The position numbers were made by a program, and so were the translations under genes. The notes under the pieces are model-generated. The model worked only from the letters and a program-made list of their open reading frames with translations. It ran no database searches and was not told where the DNA came from. Below are positions 1 to 6,550 of a stretch of DNA of 12,304 nt, in pieces; positions within the stretch are counted from its first letter, which is position 1, and each line of letters starts with the position of its first letter. The stretch comes from Candidatus Tenderia sp. (GTDB lineage Bacteria > Pseudomonadota > Gammaproteobacteria > Tenderiales > Tenderiaceae): the NCBI GenBank assembly GCA_030148045.1, contig JASBUE010000168.1:1-12304 (forward strand), written 5' to 3'.

Positions 1-1145
1 GTGAACTGGTCATTACCCAATCCATGCTGAACCAGCTGTGTGAAGAGTTTTCCATGGAACGGGTGCAGAAATTGCAGGAAGGGTTGTCCGAGCTTGAGCG
101 CCATACCCGCGAGCTGCAGGAAAACGTCATGCGTATCCGCATGCTGCCGATCAGTTTTTCCTTTAACCGCTTTCCACGTCTGGTGCACGACCTGAGCAGT
201 AAGCTCAATAAAAAGGTGGAGTTGAAGATGTCGGGCGAGCAGACCGAACTCGACAAGACGGTAATGGAGAAGATCGGCGATCCCCTGGTACACCTGGTGA
301 GGAACTCTCTCGATCACGGTATCGAATCACCTGAGGAGCGAAAGGCCAAGGGCAAACCGGAGACCGGCGTGCTGCATCTCAACGCCTATCACCAGGGCGG
401 CAATATCGTCATCGAGATCCACGATGACGGTGCCGGCCTGGACGCTGAACGCATTCTCAACAAGGCCATCGAAAAAGGCCTGGTGAGGGAAAACGAAGAG
501 CTGTCCGAAGAAAGGATTCACGAGCTGGTTTTCGCGCCGGGGTTTTCCACCGCCAAGGAAATCAGCGATGTCTCAGGCCGCGGCGTGGGCATGGATGTGG
601 TCAAGCGTAATATTAAGGATCTGGGCGGCGTGGTCGAGGTCAAATCGGAGCAGGGGGTCGGGTCTACTTTCACCATCCGCCTGCCCCTGACCCTCGCCAT
701 TCTCGACGGTCAGCTGGTCCGCATTGGTGACCAGACCTACGTGGTGCCGCTGGTGTCCATTATCGAATCGCTGCAGATCAAGGCCGAAAACGTCAATTCC
801 ATCGCCGGCGGCGCGGAGCTGTACAAATTGCGCGAAGACTATCTGCCGATTATCCGTCTGCATGAAGTCTTCAATATCAGGCCGGAAAACACCGAGCTGG
901 TGAACGGTCTTCTGGTGGTGGTCGAAGGGGAAGGTCAGATGGCCGGCATCTCCGTTGACGATCTTCTGGGCCAGCAGCAGGTGGTGATCAAGAGCCTGGA
1001 ATCGAACTACAAGAAAGTCGACGGCCTGTCGGGTGCCACCATCCTGGGCGACGGCACGGTCGCCATGATATTGGATGTTCCGGGGCTGGTGACGCTATCC
1101 AGGGAACGGGTCAAATCCTTCAGGAACAGAACGGCGGTAGCCTAG
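1..1145 (+). CDS. cheA: Chemotaxis histidine kinase CheA, C-terminal part (5' end outside window)
   Basis: CheA is the cytoplasmic kinase that phosphorylates CheY and CheB in response to chemoreceptors. The reading frame is open from base 3 (ELVITQSM...), so the true start lies upstream and the ATG at 24 is an internal methionine. About 380 residues are visible. They cover the end of the P3 dimerisation helices, then the P4 ATPase domain with the N box (LVHLVRNSLDHGIE, about 285-326), the G1 box DDGAGLD (423-443) and the G2 box GRGVGMDVV (576-602), and last the CheW-like P5 domain (about 690-1110), which binds CheW and receptors. The P1 phosphotransfer histidine and the P2 domain are not in the window. 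The stop is 29 bases before cheW, consistent with one operon. The kinase motifs look intact. The identification is very secure. Confidence 0.97.
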   Translation, partial: ELVITQSMLNQLCEEFSMERVQKLQEGLSELERHTRELQENVMRIRMLPISFSFNRFPRLVHDLSSKLNKKVELKMSGEQTELDKTVMEKIGDPLVHLVRNSLDHGIESPEERKAKGKPETGVLHLNAYHQGGNIVIEIHDDGAGLDAERILNKAIEKGLVRENEELSEERIHELVFAPGFSTAKEISDVSGRGVGMDVVKRNIKDLGGVVEVKSEQGVGSTFTIRLPLTLAILDGQLVRIGDQTYVVPLVSIIESLQIKAENVNSIAGGAELYKLREDYLPIIRLHEVFNIRPENTELVNGLLVVVEGEGQMAGISVDDLLGQQQVVIKSLESNYKKVDGLSGATILGDGTVAMILDVPGLVTLSRERVKSFRNRTAVA

Positions 1146-1161
1146 CCCGACCAGAGAATAC

Positions 1162-1168
1162 AAGGAGA
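1162..1168 (+). promoter_or_regulatory. Ribosome binding site of cheW
   Basis: AAGGAGA is a strong Shine-Dalgarno match 6 bases ahead of the ATG at 1175. It favours that ATG over the in-frame ATG at 1181. Confidence 0.75.
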
Positions 1169-1174
1169 TAGCAA

Positions 1175-1690
1175 ATGAATATGATTCAGGGGCTGGATAT
1201 GGATGCCGTCGGTGGCAACAGCGAGGGCAATCAATATCTGACCTTCATGCTGGCGGGCGAAGAGTATGGCGTCGATATCCTGCGTGTACGCGAAATCAAA
1301 GGCTGGGACAATGTGACCCCCATTCCCAACACACCAAAATACATTAAGGGTGTGATCAACCTGCGCGGCACCATCGTGCCGATTATCGATCTGCGGCAAC
1401 GCTTTTCTCTCGATACTATCGATTACGGTCCGACCACGGTGGTAATCGTGCTGAAGGTCACCAGCGACATCGGCAGCCGCACCATGGGTATCGTGGTCGA
1501 TGCGGTCTCCGAGGTCTACAACATCGACAAGGAGTCGCTGAAACCGGCGCCGGATTTTGGTCAGGCGATCAGTACCGACTTCGTCATGGGGTTGGGTACG
1601 ATGGATGAAAAGATGATCATCGTTCTCGATATCGATCATTTACTGAATTCGAGTGTGCTGAACGCGGTGGTTGAACAAGCAGCCGGATAA
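1175..1690 (+). CDS. cheW: Chemotaxis coupling protein CheW
   Basis: CheW is the cytoplasmic scaffold that links CheA to the chemoreceptor array. The 171-residue protein is almost entirely one CheW domain (about residues 18-165). Recognisable segments are the start of the fold (QYLTFMLAGEEYGVDILRV), the conserved NLRGTIVPIIDLR stretch, and the second half with MGIVVDAVSEV and the closing MIIVLDIDHLL. The first roughly 17 residues are a short tail without a recognised motif. The length is normal for the family. The start at 1175 has a strong Shine-Dalgarno sequence. The gene lies 29 bases after cheA, so the two core partners are probably made from one mRNA. A 93-base gap follows before cheR, in which I see no convincing promoter or terminator. 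Confidence 0.97.
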   Translation: MNMIQGLDMDAVGGNSEGNQYLTFMLAGEEYGVDILRVREIKGWDNVTPIPNTPKYIKGVINLRGTIVPIIDLRQRFSLDTIDYGPTTVVIVLKVTSDIGSRTMGIVVDAVSEVYNIDKESLKPAPDFGQAISTDFVMGLGTMDEKMIIVLDIDHLLNSSVLNAVVEQAAG

Positions 1691-1783
1691 TATAACGGCG
1701 TCTCTGATGGCGGGCGCCTTTCAAAAAATAAAGCACAATACCATGCCAAGGCGCACGTTCGTCATTGGCCAGGATGGAACCGC

Positions 1784-2614
1784 ATGTCGAGGGAATTCGA
1801 ATTTACCGATAAGCACTTTCAGCAAATCAGGAAGCGTGTGCTTGAACATACCGGTATCTATCTCTCCGAAATAAAGATGGACATGGTATACAGCCGGCTG
1901 GCCCGCCGCCTGCGTCAGCTCCATCTCACCTCGTTCGCCGATTATCTGGAACTGCTGCAGCGGAGTGACAACAGTGAACTCGCTAATTTCATAAATTCCA
2001 TCACCACCAACCTGACTTCGTTCTTCCGTGAGAAACACCATTTCGATTTCCTGAGGAGCACCGTCCTGCCGCAGTTGATGCAGCTCAACGCCGCCAGCAA
2101 AACGATCAGGATCTGGTCGGCCGGGTGCTCAACGGGGGAGGAGCCCTACAGTCTGGCTATTACGGTGAAGGAGGCCATCCCCGATAATCTCGGCTGGGAT
2201 GTGAGAATACTGGCCACCGACCTGGACACCAATGTCATTGCCACGGGCAGGGAGGGTGTCTACAGCCTGGAGCGGGTCAGTGGCCTGCCGTCCGCCATGT
2301 TGCAACGCTGGTTTTGCCGGGGCAAAGGCGAGCGTGCCGGTTTCGTCAAGGCATCGTCCGCCCTGCGCGACTTGATTATCTTCAAACAGCTCAACCTGAT
2401 GTGGCAATGGCCCATCAAGCCGGGGGTCGATGTTATTTTTTGCCGTAACGTGGTGATCTACTTCGACAAGGATACCCAGCGTGGGCTGTTCGAGCGTTAT
2501 GCCAATATTCTGCGGTCGGATGGTTACCTGTTTGTCGGGCACTCGGAGACGCTCTACAAGGTGTCGGAGCGTTTTAAATTGCTCGGCAAAACCATTTATC
2601 AGAGGACGGCGTGA
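1784..2614 (+). CDS. cheR: Chemoreceptor glutamate methyltransferase CheR
   Basis: CheR transfers methyl groups from S-adenosylmethionine to glutamates on chemoreceptors and so resets their sensitivity. The 276-residue protein has the N-terminal helical CheR domain (about residues 1-80, including the arginine-rich YSRLARRLRQL that faces the receptor) and the family segment TNLTSFFREKHHF. The SAM-binding Rossmann domain follows, with motif GCSTGEEPY at residues 114-122, then ILATDLDTNVI, DVIFCRNVVIYFD and GYLFVGHSETL. No TPR extension is present, so this is the short classical form. AGGA at 1771-1774 lies 9 bases ahead of the ATG. The stop overlaps the cheD ATG by one base, which suggests coupled translation. 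The identification is very secure. Confidence 0.97.
   Translation: MSREFEFTDKHFQQIRKRVLEHTGIYLSEIKMDMVYSRLARRLRQLHLTSFADYLELLQRSDNSELANFINSITTNLTSFFREKHHFDFLRSTVLPQLMQLNAASKTIRIWSAGCSTGEEPYSLAITVKEAIPDNLGWDVRILATDLDTNVIATGREGVYSLERVSGLPSAMLQRWFCRGKGERAGFVKASSALRDLIIFKQLNLMWQWPIKPGVDVIFCRNVVIYFDKDTQRGLFERYANILRSDGYLFVGHSETLYKVSERFKLLGKTIYQRTA
2602..2606 (+). promoter_or_regulatory. Ribosome binding site that decides the cheD start
   Basis: Two start codons stand side by side, GTG at 2611 and ATG at 2614. GAGGA at 2602-2606 is 7 bases from the ATG but only 4 from the GTG, so the ATG, which overlaps the cheR stop by one base, is preferred. Confidence 0.65.
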
Positions 2615-3276
2615 TGATTGCCGGGCAGGTCGACGGTTTCAACGCACTGCGGCCGGGAGGCAGGCAGCCCAAGGCACTGCCGGCCTTTTCCCACATCAAT
2701 CGTTACTGGGACAAGATGCATGGCATGTATGCCGCCAAGATCCTGCCCGGCGAATATTACGTTACCCTGCACGGCGAGATGATCGTGACGGTGCTGGGTT
2801 CCTGCGTGTCGGCCTGCATCCGTGACAGCATATTCGGCATCGGCGGCATGAACCACTTCATGCTGCCGGTCGGTGCTGAGGGGGGCGGCAGTAACAGCAC
2901 CTGGAACAGTGCGGCGACCCGTTACGGCAATTTTGCCATGGAGGCGCTGATCAACGATATTCTCAAGAATGGCGGGCGGCGCGAGAATCTGGAGCTGAAA
3001 GTTTTTGGCGGCGGCATGATTCTGGAACACATGACCAATATCGGCCGGCAAAATATCTCTTTCGTGCACGAATTCATCAGAACCGAGGGACTCAAACTGT
3101 CGGCCGAGGACGTCGGCGATGTCTACCCGAGAAAGGTCTATTTTTTTCCCCAGTCCGGCAAGGTAAAGCTGAAAAAGCTGCGTGCCATGCACAATACTAC
3201 GCTCATCGAGCGCGAAACCAGCTACATGGACAGTCTCGAAACCAAACCGATTGAAGGTGAAATCGATCTATTTTGA
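2614..3276 (+). CDS. cheD: Chemoreceptor glutamine deamidase CheD
   Basis: CheD hydrolyses specific receptor glutamines to glutamates, which creates methylation sites for CheR. In some bacteria it also binds and stimulates the CheY phosphatase CheC. With the ATG at 2614 the protein has 220 residues. Its N-terminal stretch (LPAFSHINRYWDKMHGMYAAKILPGEYYVT, up to about residue 51) is typical of the longer proteobacterial form. The catalytic core follows: VTVLGSCVSACIRD with the nucleophile Cys64, then GGMNHFMLP with His81. The Cys-His spacing of 17 matches that of the family. The VFGGG segment further on is also characteristic. No cheC or cheX is visible nearby, so deamidation is the likely role here. 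An alternative GTG start at 2611 would add one residue. The stop is 14 bases before the cheB ATG. Confidence 0.96.
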   Translation: MIAGQVDGFNALRPGGRQPKALPAFSHINRYWDKMHGMYAAKILPGEYYVTLHGEMIVTVLGSCVSACIRDSIFGIGGMNHFMLPVGAEGGGSNSTWNSAATRYGNFAMEALINDILKNGGRRENLELKVFGGGMILEHMTNIGRQNISFVHEFIRTEGLKLSAEDVGDVYPRKVYFFPQSGKVKLKKLRAMHNTTLIERETSYMDSLETKPIEGEIDLF

Positions 3277-3278
3277 TC

Positions 3279-3283
3279 GGAGA
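3279..3283 (+). promoter_or_regulatory. Ribosome binding site that decides the cheB start
   Basis: GGAGA lies 7 bases ahead of the ATG at 3291. A TTG at 3273 is in frame but would add six residues before the normal MARIKVLIVDDS beginning of the receiver domain and has no such site, so 3291 is preferred. Confidence 0.7.
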
Positions 3284-3290
3284 TGACGCG

Positions 3291-4361
3291 ATGGCCAGGA
3301 TCAAGGTGTTAATCGTCGACGATTCCGCGCTGGTGAGGAAACTGTTGGCGGAAATGCTGGCGACGGCGCCGGACATCGAGGTGGTCGGCGCGGCGCAGGA
3401 TCCCTATGTCGCCCGCGAGAAGATCAAGGAGCTGAAGCCCGACGTGCTCACCCTGGACGTGGAAATGCCACGCATGGACGGGCTCACCTTTCTTAAGAAT
3501 CTGATGCGTCTGCATCCTATGCCGGTGGTGATGGTGTCATCGCTGACCGAACAGGGTGCCGATGTCACGCTCAAGGCGTTGGAGAGCGGTGCGATTGATT
3601 TCGTCACCAAGCCCAAGCTGGATCTGGCCGAGGGGCTGGCTGAATATCGCGACGAACTGATCGAGAAGCTCAGAGCCGCCGCAGCGGTCAGCAAGACGGC
3701 CTTGTTGATGCGCTCAAATGCGCTCGAGGTGGGCCGGAAGAACAGCGCCGACGCGGTGATCGAAAAGACAATCGGCGGGCACTACCGTACCACCGATCGT
3801 CTCATCGCTATTGGCGCCTCCACCGGTGGCACGGAGGCGATCCGGGAAGTATTGGTCGATATGCCGCCGGACACGCCGGGGATCGTCGTCACGCAGCACA
3901 TTCCCGAAGCTTTCAGCGAACCCTTCGCCAGGCGCATGAACAGTATTTGCGCCATCAACGTCAAGCAGGCCGAGGATAACGAACAGATCCTGACCGGTCA
4001 TGCCTATATCGCGCCGGGTCACATCCATCTGCTGGTGGTGCGTGACGGAGCCAAATACCGCTGCCGCTTCAGTGACGGCCCGCCGGTGAATCGGCACCGG
4101 CCGGCGGTGGATGTCCTGTTCCGATCGGTGGCGCAGAATGCCGGCCCGAATGCGGTGGGAGTGATCCTTACCGGCATGGGTGCCGACGGCGCCGAGGGGC
4201 TGTACGAAATGCATCAGGCCGGCGCCAGGACCATCGCCCAGGATGAAAAGACCAGCGTGGTCTGGGGCATGCCGGGCGAGGCGGTAAAACGCGGCGGCGT
4301 GGATTTCATCCTGCCGCTCAACAAGGTGGGGCGCAAGCTCAGCGATCTGATTAAGGAATAG
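3291..4361 (+). CDS. cheB: Chemoreceptor methylesterase/deamidase CheB
   Basis: CheB is the response regulator that removes receptor methyl groups and deamidates glutamines once CheA phosphorylates it, closing the adaptation loop. The 356-residue protein starts with a receiver domain (about residues 3-120) with acidic pair Asp10-Asp11, phosphoacceptor Asp56 in LDVEMPRMDG, and a TKP segment with the conserved lysine. A linker of about 45 residues leads to the methylesterase domain (about 165-355). The catalytic triad is Ser177 (GASTGG), His203 (TQHIPE) and Asp299 (MGADG). The spacings Ser-His 26 and Ser-Asp 122 equal those of the E. coli enzyme. All key residues are present. The ATG at 3291 is preferred over an in-frame TTG at 3273. 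It is the last gene of the chemotaxis block and is followed by a 126-base gap. Confidence 0.97.
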   Translation: MARIKVLIVDDSALVRKLLAEMLATAPDIEVVGAAQDPYVAREKIKELKPDVLTLDVEMPRMDGLTFLKNLMRLHPMPVVMVSSLTEQGADVTLKALESGAIDFVTKPKLDLAEGLAEYRDELIEKLRAAAAVSKTALLMRSNALEVGRKNSADAVIEKTIGGHYRTTDRLIAIGASTGGTEAIREVLVDMPPDTPGIVVTQHIPEAFSEPFARRMNSICAINVKQAEDNEQILTGHAYIAPGHIHLLVVRDGAKYRCRFSDGPPVNRHRPAVDVLFRSVAQNAGPNAVGVILTGMGADGAEGLYEMHQAGARTIAQDEKTSVVWGMPGEAVKRGGVDFILPLNKVGRKLSDLIKE

Positions 4362-4375
4362 ATCGGCGTTTCGTC

Positions 4376-4396
4376 AGGCGGCCGAGTTCCCCGCCT
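4376..4396 (+). terminator. Possible weak hairpin after cheB (terminator or activator site)
   Basis: AGGCGG and CCGCCT form a perfect 6-bp inverted repeat with a 9-base loop, 15 bases after the cheB stop. The following sequence is pyrimidine-rich but lacks an uninterrupted T run, so a factor-independent terminator is only possible. The repeat is centred about 78 bases upstream of the inferred start of the sigma-54 transcript, so an activator-binding role is an alternative. Confidence 0.3.
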
Positions 4397-4436
4397 CACA
4401 CCGTTCTTGGCTTCTCTCCTTACCGATCAAAACGAG

Positions 4437-4453
4437 CTGGTACGTTATTTGCT
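4437..4453 (+). promoter_or_regulatory. Sigma-54 (RpoN) promoter of fliK
   Basis: TGGTACG-TTAT-TTGCT matches the -24/-12 consensus TGGCACG-N4-TTGCW at all but one defined base. GG (4439-4440) and GC (4451-4452) have the required 10-base spacing. Transcription would begin near 4464, leaving a leader of about 24 bases before the fliK ATG at 4488. RpoN-driven fliK is usual in Pseudomonas/Vibrio-type flagellar hierarchies. It would need an NtrC-type activator (FleR/FlrC or FleQ/FlrA type) encoded elsewhere. Confidence 0.8.
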
Positions 4454-4487
4454 CAAGTGACTGGGTAGATAATGGATATGTGACAGG

Positions 4488-5846
4488 ATGCAAACAGCGA
4501 CACCAGATACCTCATTTCTCTTGGCCGGACTGCTGCAGGGGCAGGGCGTCGGTCCCGGCGTTGTCGGTGGCGTCGGCGATGTATCCCAACTGATTGAAAA
4601 AAATGGTGAAAATGGATTGTCGCCGTTTTCGGCCTCGTTTCGTGACTCACTCCGGCAGTTGCTTGCCGACGGCCCGGGGGGGGTGAACCCCAAGCTCCTC
4701 CAGGCCGCCATCGAACAGCTGTCGGCCGGCCCGGCGGCGAACAACAGTCCCCCTTTGCCGTTGGCACAGGGGCAAGAACTTGCCGCTGTCGATATGGAGG
4801 CATTGCTGACGCAGCTGACCTTCGTGGAGGCTGAGAAACCTAACGCACGAGACCCGCTGGCGGCTGTGGAAACCCTCGCGTCCGTCCCGCCGGGACAGGC
4901 GGATACGCTGGCGGCGGTGTTGAAACAGATCAAACTCGCCGCGAACCGGCAGGGCGCGAACCCTGGGGGCGATCCTGTTGTCGCCGGCGTCGAAGCGGGG
5001 CTGACGCCCGAACTATCTACTGTCACGGACAGACGCCTGTTGGCAGAAAAGGTGGCGGCGCTGGCCAATTCCCACGTGCCGGTTCAGCCACCGGTCCTTG
5101 CCGGCCGGCCGGTCCCGCCGCTGATGTCGGAGCAGGCAGCCACATTAGATAGCGTCGACACGCCAACCGGTCTGGAGGCGGGACAGCGCCTGTCCGTCAG
5201 TCCGGTGCCTGCCGTGCCTCCGGCGCTGCTGGAGCGGGTCATGATGAACATGAATCAGGAGCGCCGGCTATCGGCGGAGATGTCCGGCTGGAGCGATACG
5301 CAACTCGATTCATTCGCCTCATTGCAGGGCGTCCAGCAGGGGCGCCCGGCCACGTCCCCGGCCGTCCTGGATGCTCGGCCGGTGCAGAGTTTCGTCCAGA
5401 CGCCCCTGGGCGATCCGCAGTGGCAGCAGGATTTCAGCAGCCGCGTGGTGATGCTGGCCAAGGGGGGGGCGGTCGGACAGGCCCAGGTCGCCGAGATCCG
5501 GCTGAACCCCGCCAATATGGGACCGGTGGAGGTACGGGTGGTAATCAACGACGACCAGGCCTCGATCACCTTCTCCGCCCAACAGTTGGTCGTGCGCGAT
5601 GCCATAGAGACCTCGCTGCCGCGGCTGCGTGAGATGTTCGCCAACTCCGGCCTGCAGCTGGCGGATGCCACCGTTTCGGACCAGTCGCTCCAGGAGCGGC
5701 GCCAGCGCCACGAGCAGCAGCCCCAGGATGGCGGACATGGATTCGCCGCCGCGGACCTCAGCTTCGATGAAGAGGCCGAACGCATCGTGTCGCAGCTCAA
5801 TCTTGCCGGCCCGCCGCTCGACCGCAGGCTGGATCTTTACGCCTGA
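4488..5846 (+). CDS. fliK: Flagellar hook-length control protein FliK
   Basis: FliK is exported during hook growth, measures hook length, and through its C-terminal domain makes FlhB switch from rod/hook to filament substrates. The 452-residue protein has a long, poorly conserved Ala/Gly/Pro-rich N-terminal and middle part, as expected of the ruler section. The conserved C-terminal domain (about residues 305-405) carries the diagnostic LNPANMGPVEVRV, ITFSAQQLVVRDAIE and LPRLREMFANSGLQL. A Gln/Arg-rich tail (QERRQRHEQQPQDGG) follows. No strong Shine-Dalgarno sequence precedes the ATG at 4488, and AGG at 4485-4487 is too close. The start is therefore slightly uncertain, but a frame with a well-placed sigma-54 promoter supports it. 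Two runs of eight G (4676-4683 and 5462-5469) lie in the coding sequence. The partner FlhB is encoded further down the window. Confidence 0.93.
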   Translation: MQTATPDTSFLLAGLLQGQGVGPGVVGGVGDVSQLIEKNGENGLSPFSASFRDSLRQLLADGPGGVNPKLLQAAIEQLSAGPAANNSPPLPLAQGQELAAVDMEALLTQLTFVEAEKPNARDPLAAVETLASVPPGQADTLAAVLKQIKLAANRQGANPGGDPVVAGVEAGLTPELSTVTDRRLLAEKVAALANSHVPVQPPVLAGRPVPPLMSEQAATLDSVDTPTGLEAGQRLSVSPVPAVPPALLERVMMNMNQERRLSAEMSGWSDTQLDSFASLQGVQQGRPATSPAVLDARPVQSFVQTPLGDPQWQQDFSSRVVMLAKGGAVGQAQVAEIRLNPANMGPVEVRVVINDDQASITFSAQQLVVRDAIETSLPRLREMFANSGLQLADATVSDQSLQERRQRHEQQPQDGGHGFAAADLSFDEEAERIVSQLNLAGPPLDRRLDLYA

Positions 5847-5873
5847 AACCCCGTCTCCGGGTAATCCCCGCCC

Positions 5874-5931
5874 GTCGCTTTCTTGTCGTTTCTCCCCGGT
5901 GTGGCCGGAATCGCCAAGTCAAGAAAACGTC
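5874..5931 (+). repeat. Imperfect inverted repeat between fliK and fliL
   Basis: Arms at 5874-5887 (GTCGCTTTCTTGTC) and 5918-5931 (GTCAAGAAAACGTC) are complementary at 11 of 14 positions, with a perfect 7-bp core TTTCTTG/CAAGAAA. An inner CCGG/CCGG pair (5896-5899, 5905-5908) shares almost the same centre, near 5902. The centre is about 106 bases upstream of the inferred fliL transcript start. It could be a binding site for the sigma-54 activator or a structure at the end of the fliK mRNA. No T run follows, so a simple terminator is less likely. Confidence 0.35.
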
Positions 5932-5981
5932 GCCACCCGCATTTGTGATCGTAACCCACTGTAATTAAAAGATTGTTGTGG

Positions 5982-5997
5982 TGGCATATTAATTGCT
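5982..5997 (+). promoter_or_regulatory. Sigma-54 (RpoN) promoter of the fliL-flhA operon
   Basis: TGGCATA-TTAA-TTGCT has the invariant GG (5983-5984) and GC (5995-5996) at exactly 10 bases spacing and a perfect TTGCT element. It differs from TGGCACG-N4-TTGCW at two -24-side positions. The inferred start is near 6008, giving a leader of about 29 bases before the fliL ATG at 6037. An A/T-rich stretch (about 5960-5980) lies just upstream, as is common at such promoters. It probably drives fliL through at least flhA. Confidence 0.82.
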
Positions 5998-6036
5998 GTC
6001 CCAGACTGGTGATCTATTTCAGCTAGAGGAAAGGTA

Positions 6037-6546
6037 ATGGCAGAGGCGGACGACGATACCAAACCGGCCACCAAGGGCAATGCCAAGAAGATGATTTTCA
6101 TGGTACTGGCCGGCCTGGTGCTGCTAGGCACCGGCGTGGGTGGCACGCTTTACTTCACCGGCATGCTCGGGGGAGGGGGCGAGACCGCGGCGGAAGAAGA
6201 GACGAAACAAGGGAAGGAAGCCAACAAGGTGCCGATCTATTTCGCCTTCCCCGAACCTTTTACGGTCAACTTCGAGACCGACCAGGGACTGCGCTTTCTG
6301 CAGGTCAGTGTCGAGGTGATGGCCTATGAGCAAAAAGCCGTGGATGCCGTCCAGGCGCACATGCCGGCGCTCAAGAACAACATCATCCTGCTGTTGAGCA
6401 ATCAGAGCTACGGCACCCTGATCACCCTTGAGGGCAAGGAAGATCTGCGCCAAAAGATTCTGAACGAGATTCAGGCCATCCTGAAGAAACACAAGATCGG
6501 GGCGAAAGTCGAAGAAGTCTATTTCACAACCTTTGTAATGCAATAA
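6037..6546 (+). CDS. fliL: Flagellar basal body-associated protein FliL
   Basis: FliL is an inner-membrane protein that surrounds and supports the stator units of the motor. The 169-residue protein has a charged cytoplasmic N-terminus (about 1-18), one membrane segment (about 19-41, MIFMVLAGLVLLGTGVGGTL and onward), a Gly/Glu-rich flexible linker (about 44-63) and a periplasmic FliL domain (about 64-169). The domain includes FPEPFTVNFETDQGLRFLQVSVEV and ends in VYFTTFVMQ, the usual FliL ending. The length is normal. The start is supported by GAGGAAAGG at 6026-6034, and the gene sits directly behind a sigma-54 promoter as the first gene of a long operon. The stop is 4 bases before fliM. Confidence 0.95.
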   Translation: MAEADDDTKPATKGNAKKMIFMVLAGLVLLGTGVGGTLYFTGMLGGGGETAAEEETKQGKEANKVPIYFAFPEPFTVNFETDQGLRFLQVSVEVMAYEQKAVDAVQAHMPALKNNIILLLSNQSYGTLITLEGKEDLRQKILNEIQAILKKHKIGAKVEEVYFTTFVMQ

Positions 6547-6550
6547 CACC

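Noticed and set aside
1142..1639. Long open frame on the minus strand over cheW
   Set aside because: It lies opposite a well-recognised gene, has a low-complexity His/Asp-rich translation typical of an antisense shadow, and shows no family resemblance.
1671..1696. TTGAAC and TATAAC near the end of cheW as a sigma-70 promoter for cheR
   Set aside because: The spacer is only 14 bases, too short for a normal promoter, and half of it lies in the cheW coding sequence.
1700..1725. GGC/GCC hairpin followed by TTTC as a terminator after cheW
   Set aside because: The stem has only three or four pairs and the T run is three bases long. It is not convincing.
1726..1760. TAAAG followed by GCC upstream of cheR as a sigma-28 (FliA) promoter
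   Set aside because: The -10 element GCCGATAA is not present; only GCCAAGGC follows, so the match is not adequate.
4454..4475. TCAAG...GATAA ahead of fliK as a sigma-28 promoter
   Set aside because: The spacing between the two parts is about 10 bases, far short of the roughly 17 needed, and an overlapping sigma-54 promoter explains the region better.
5420..5632. Small + strand frame MAAGFQQPRG... inside fliK
   Set aside because: It is an out-of-frame reading of the conserved FliK C-terminal region; it matters only as the frame entered if the G8 tract at 5462 gains a base.
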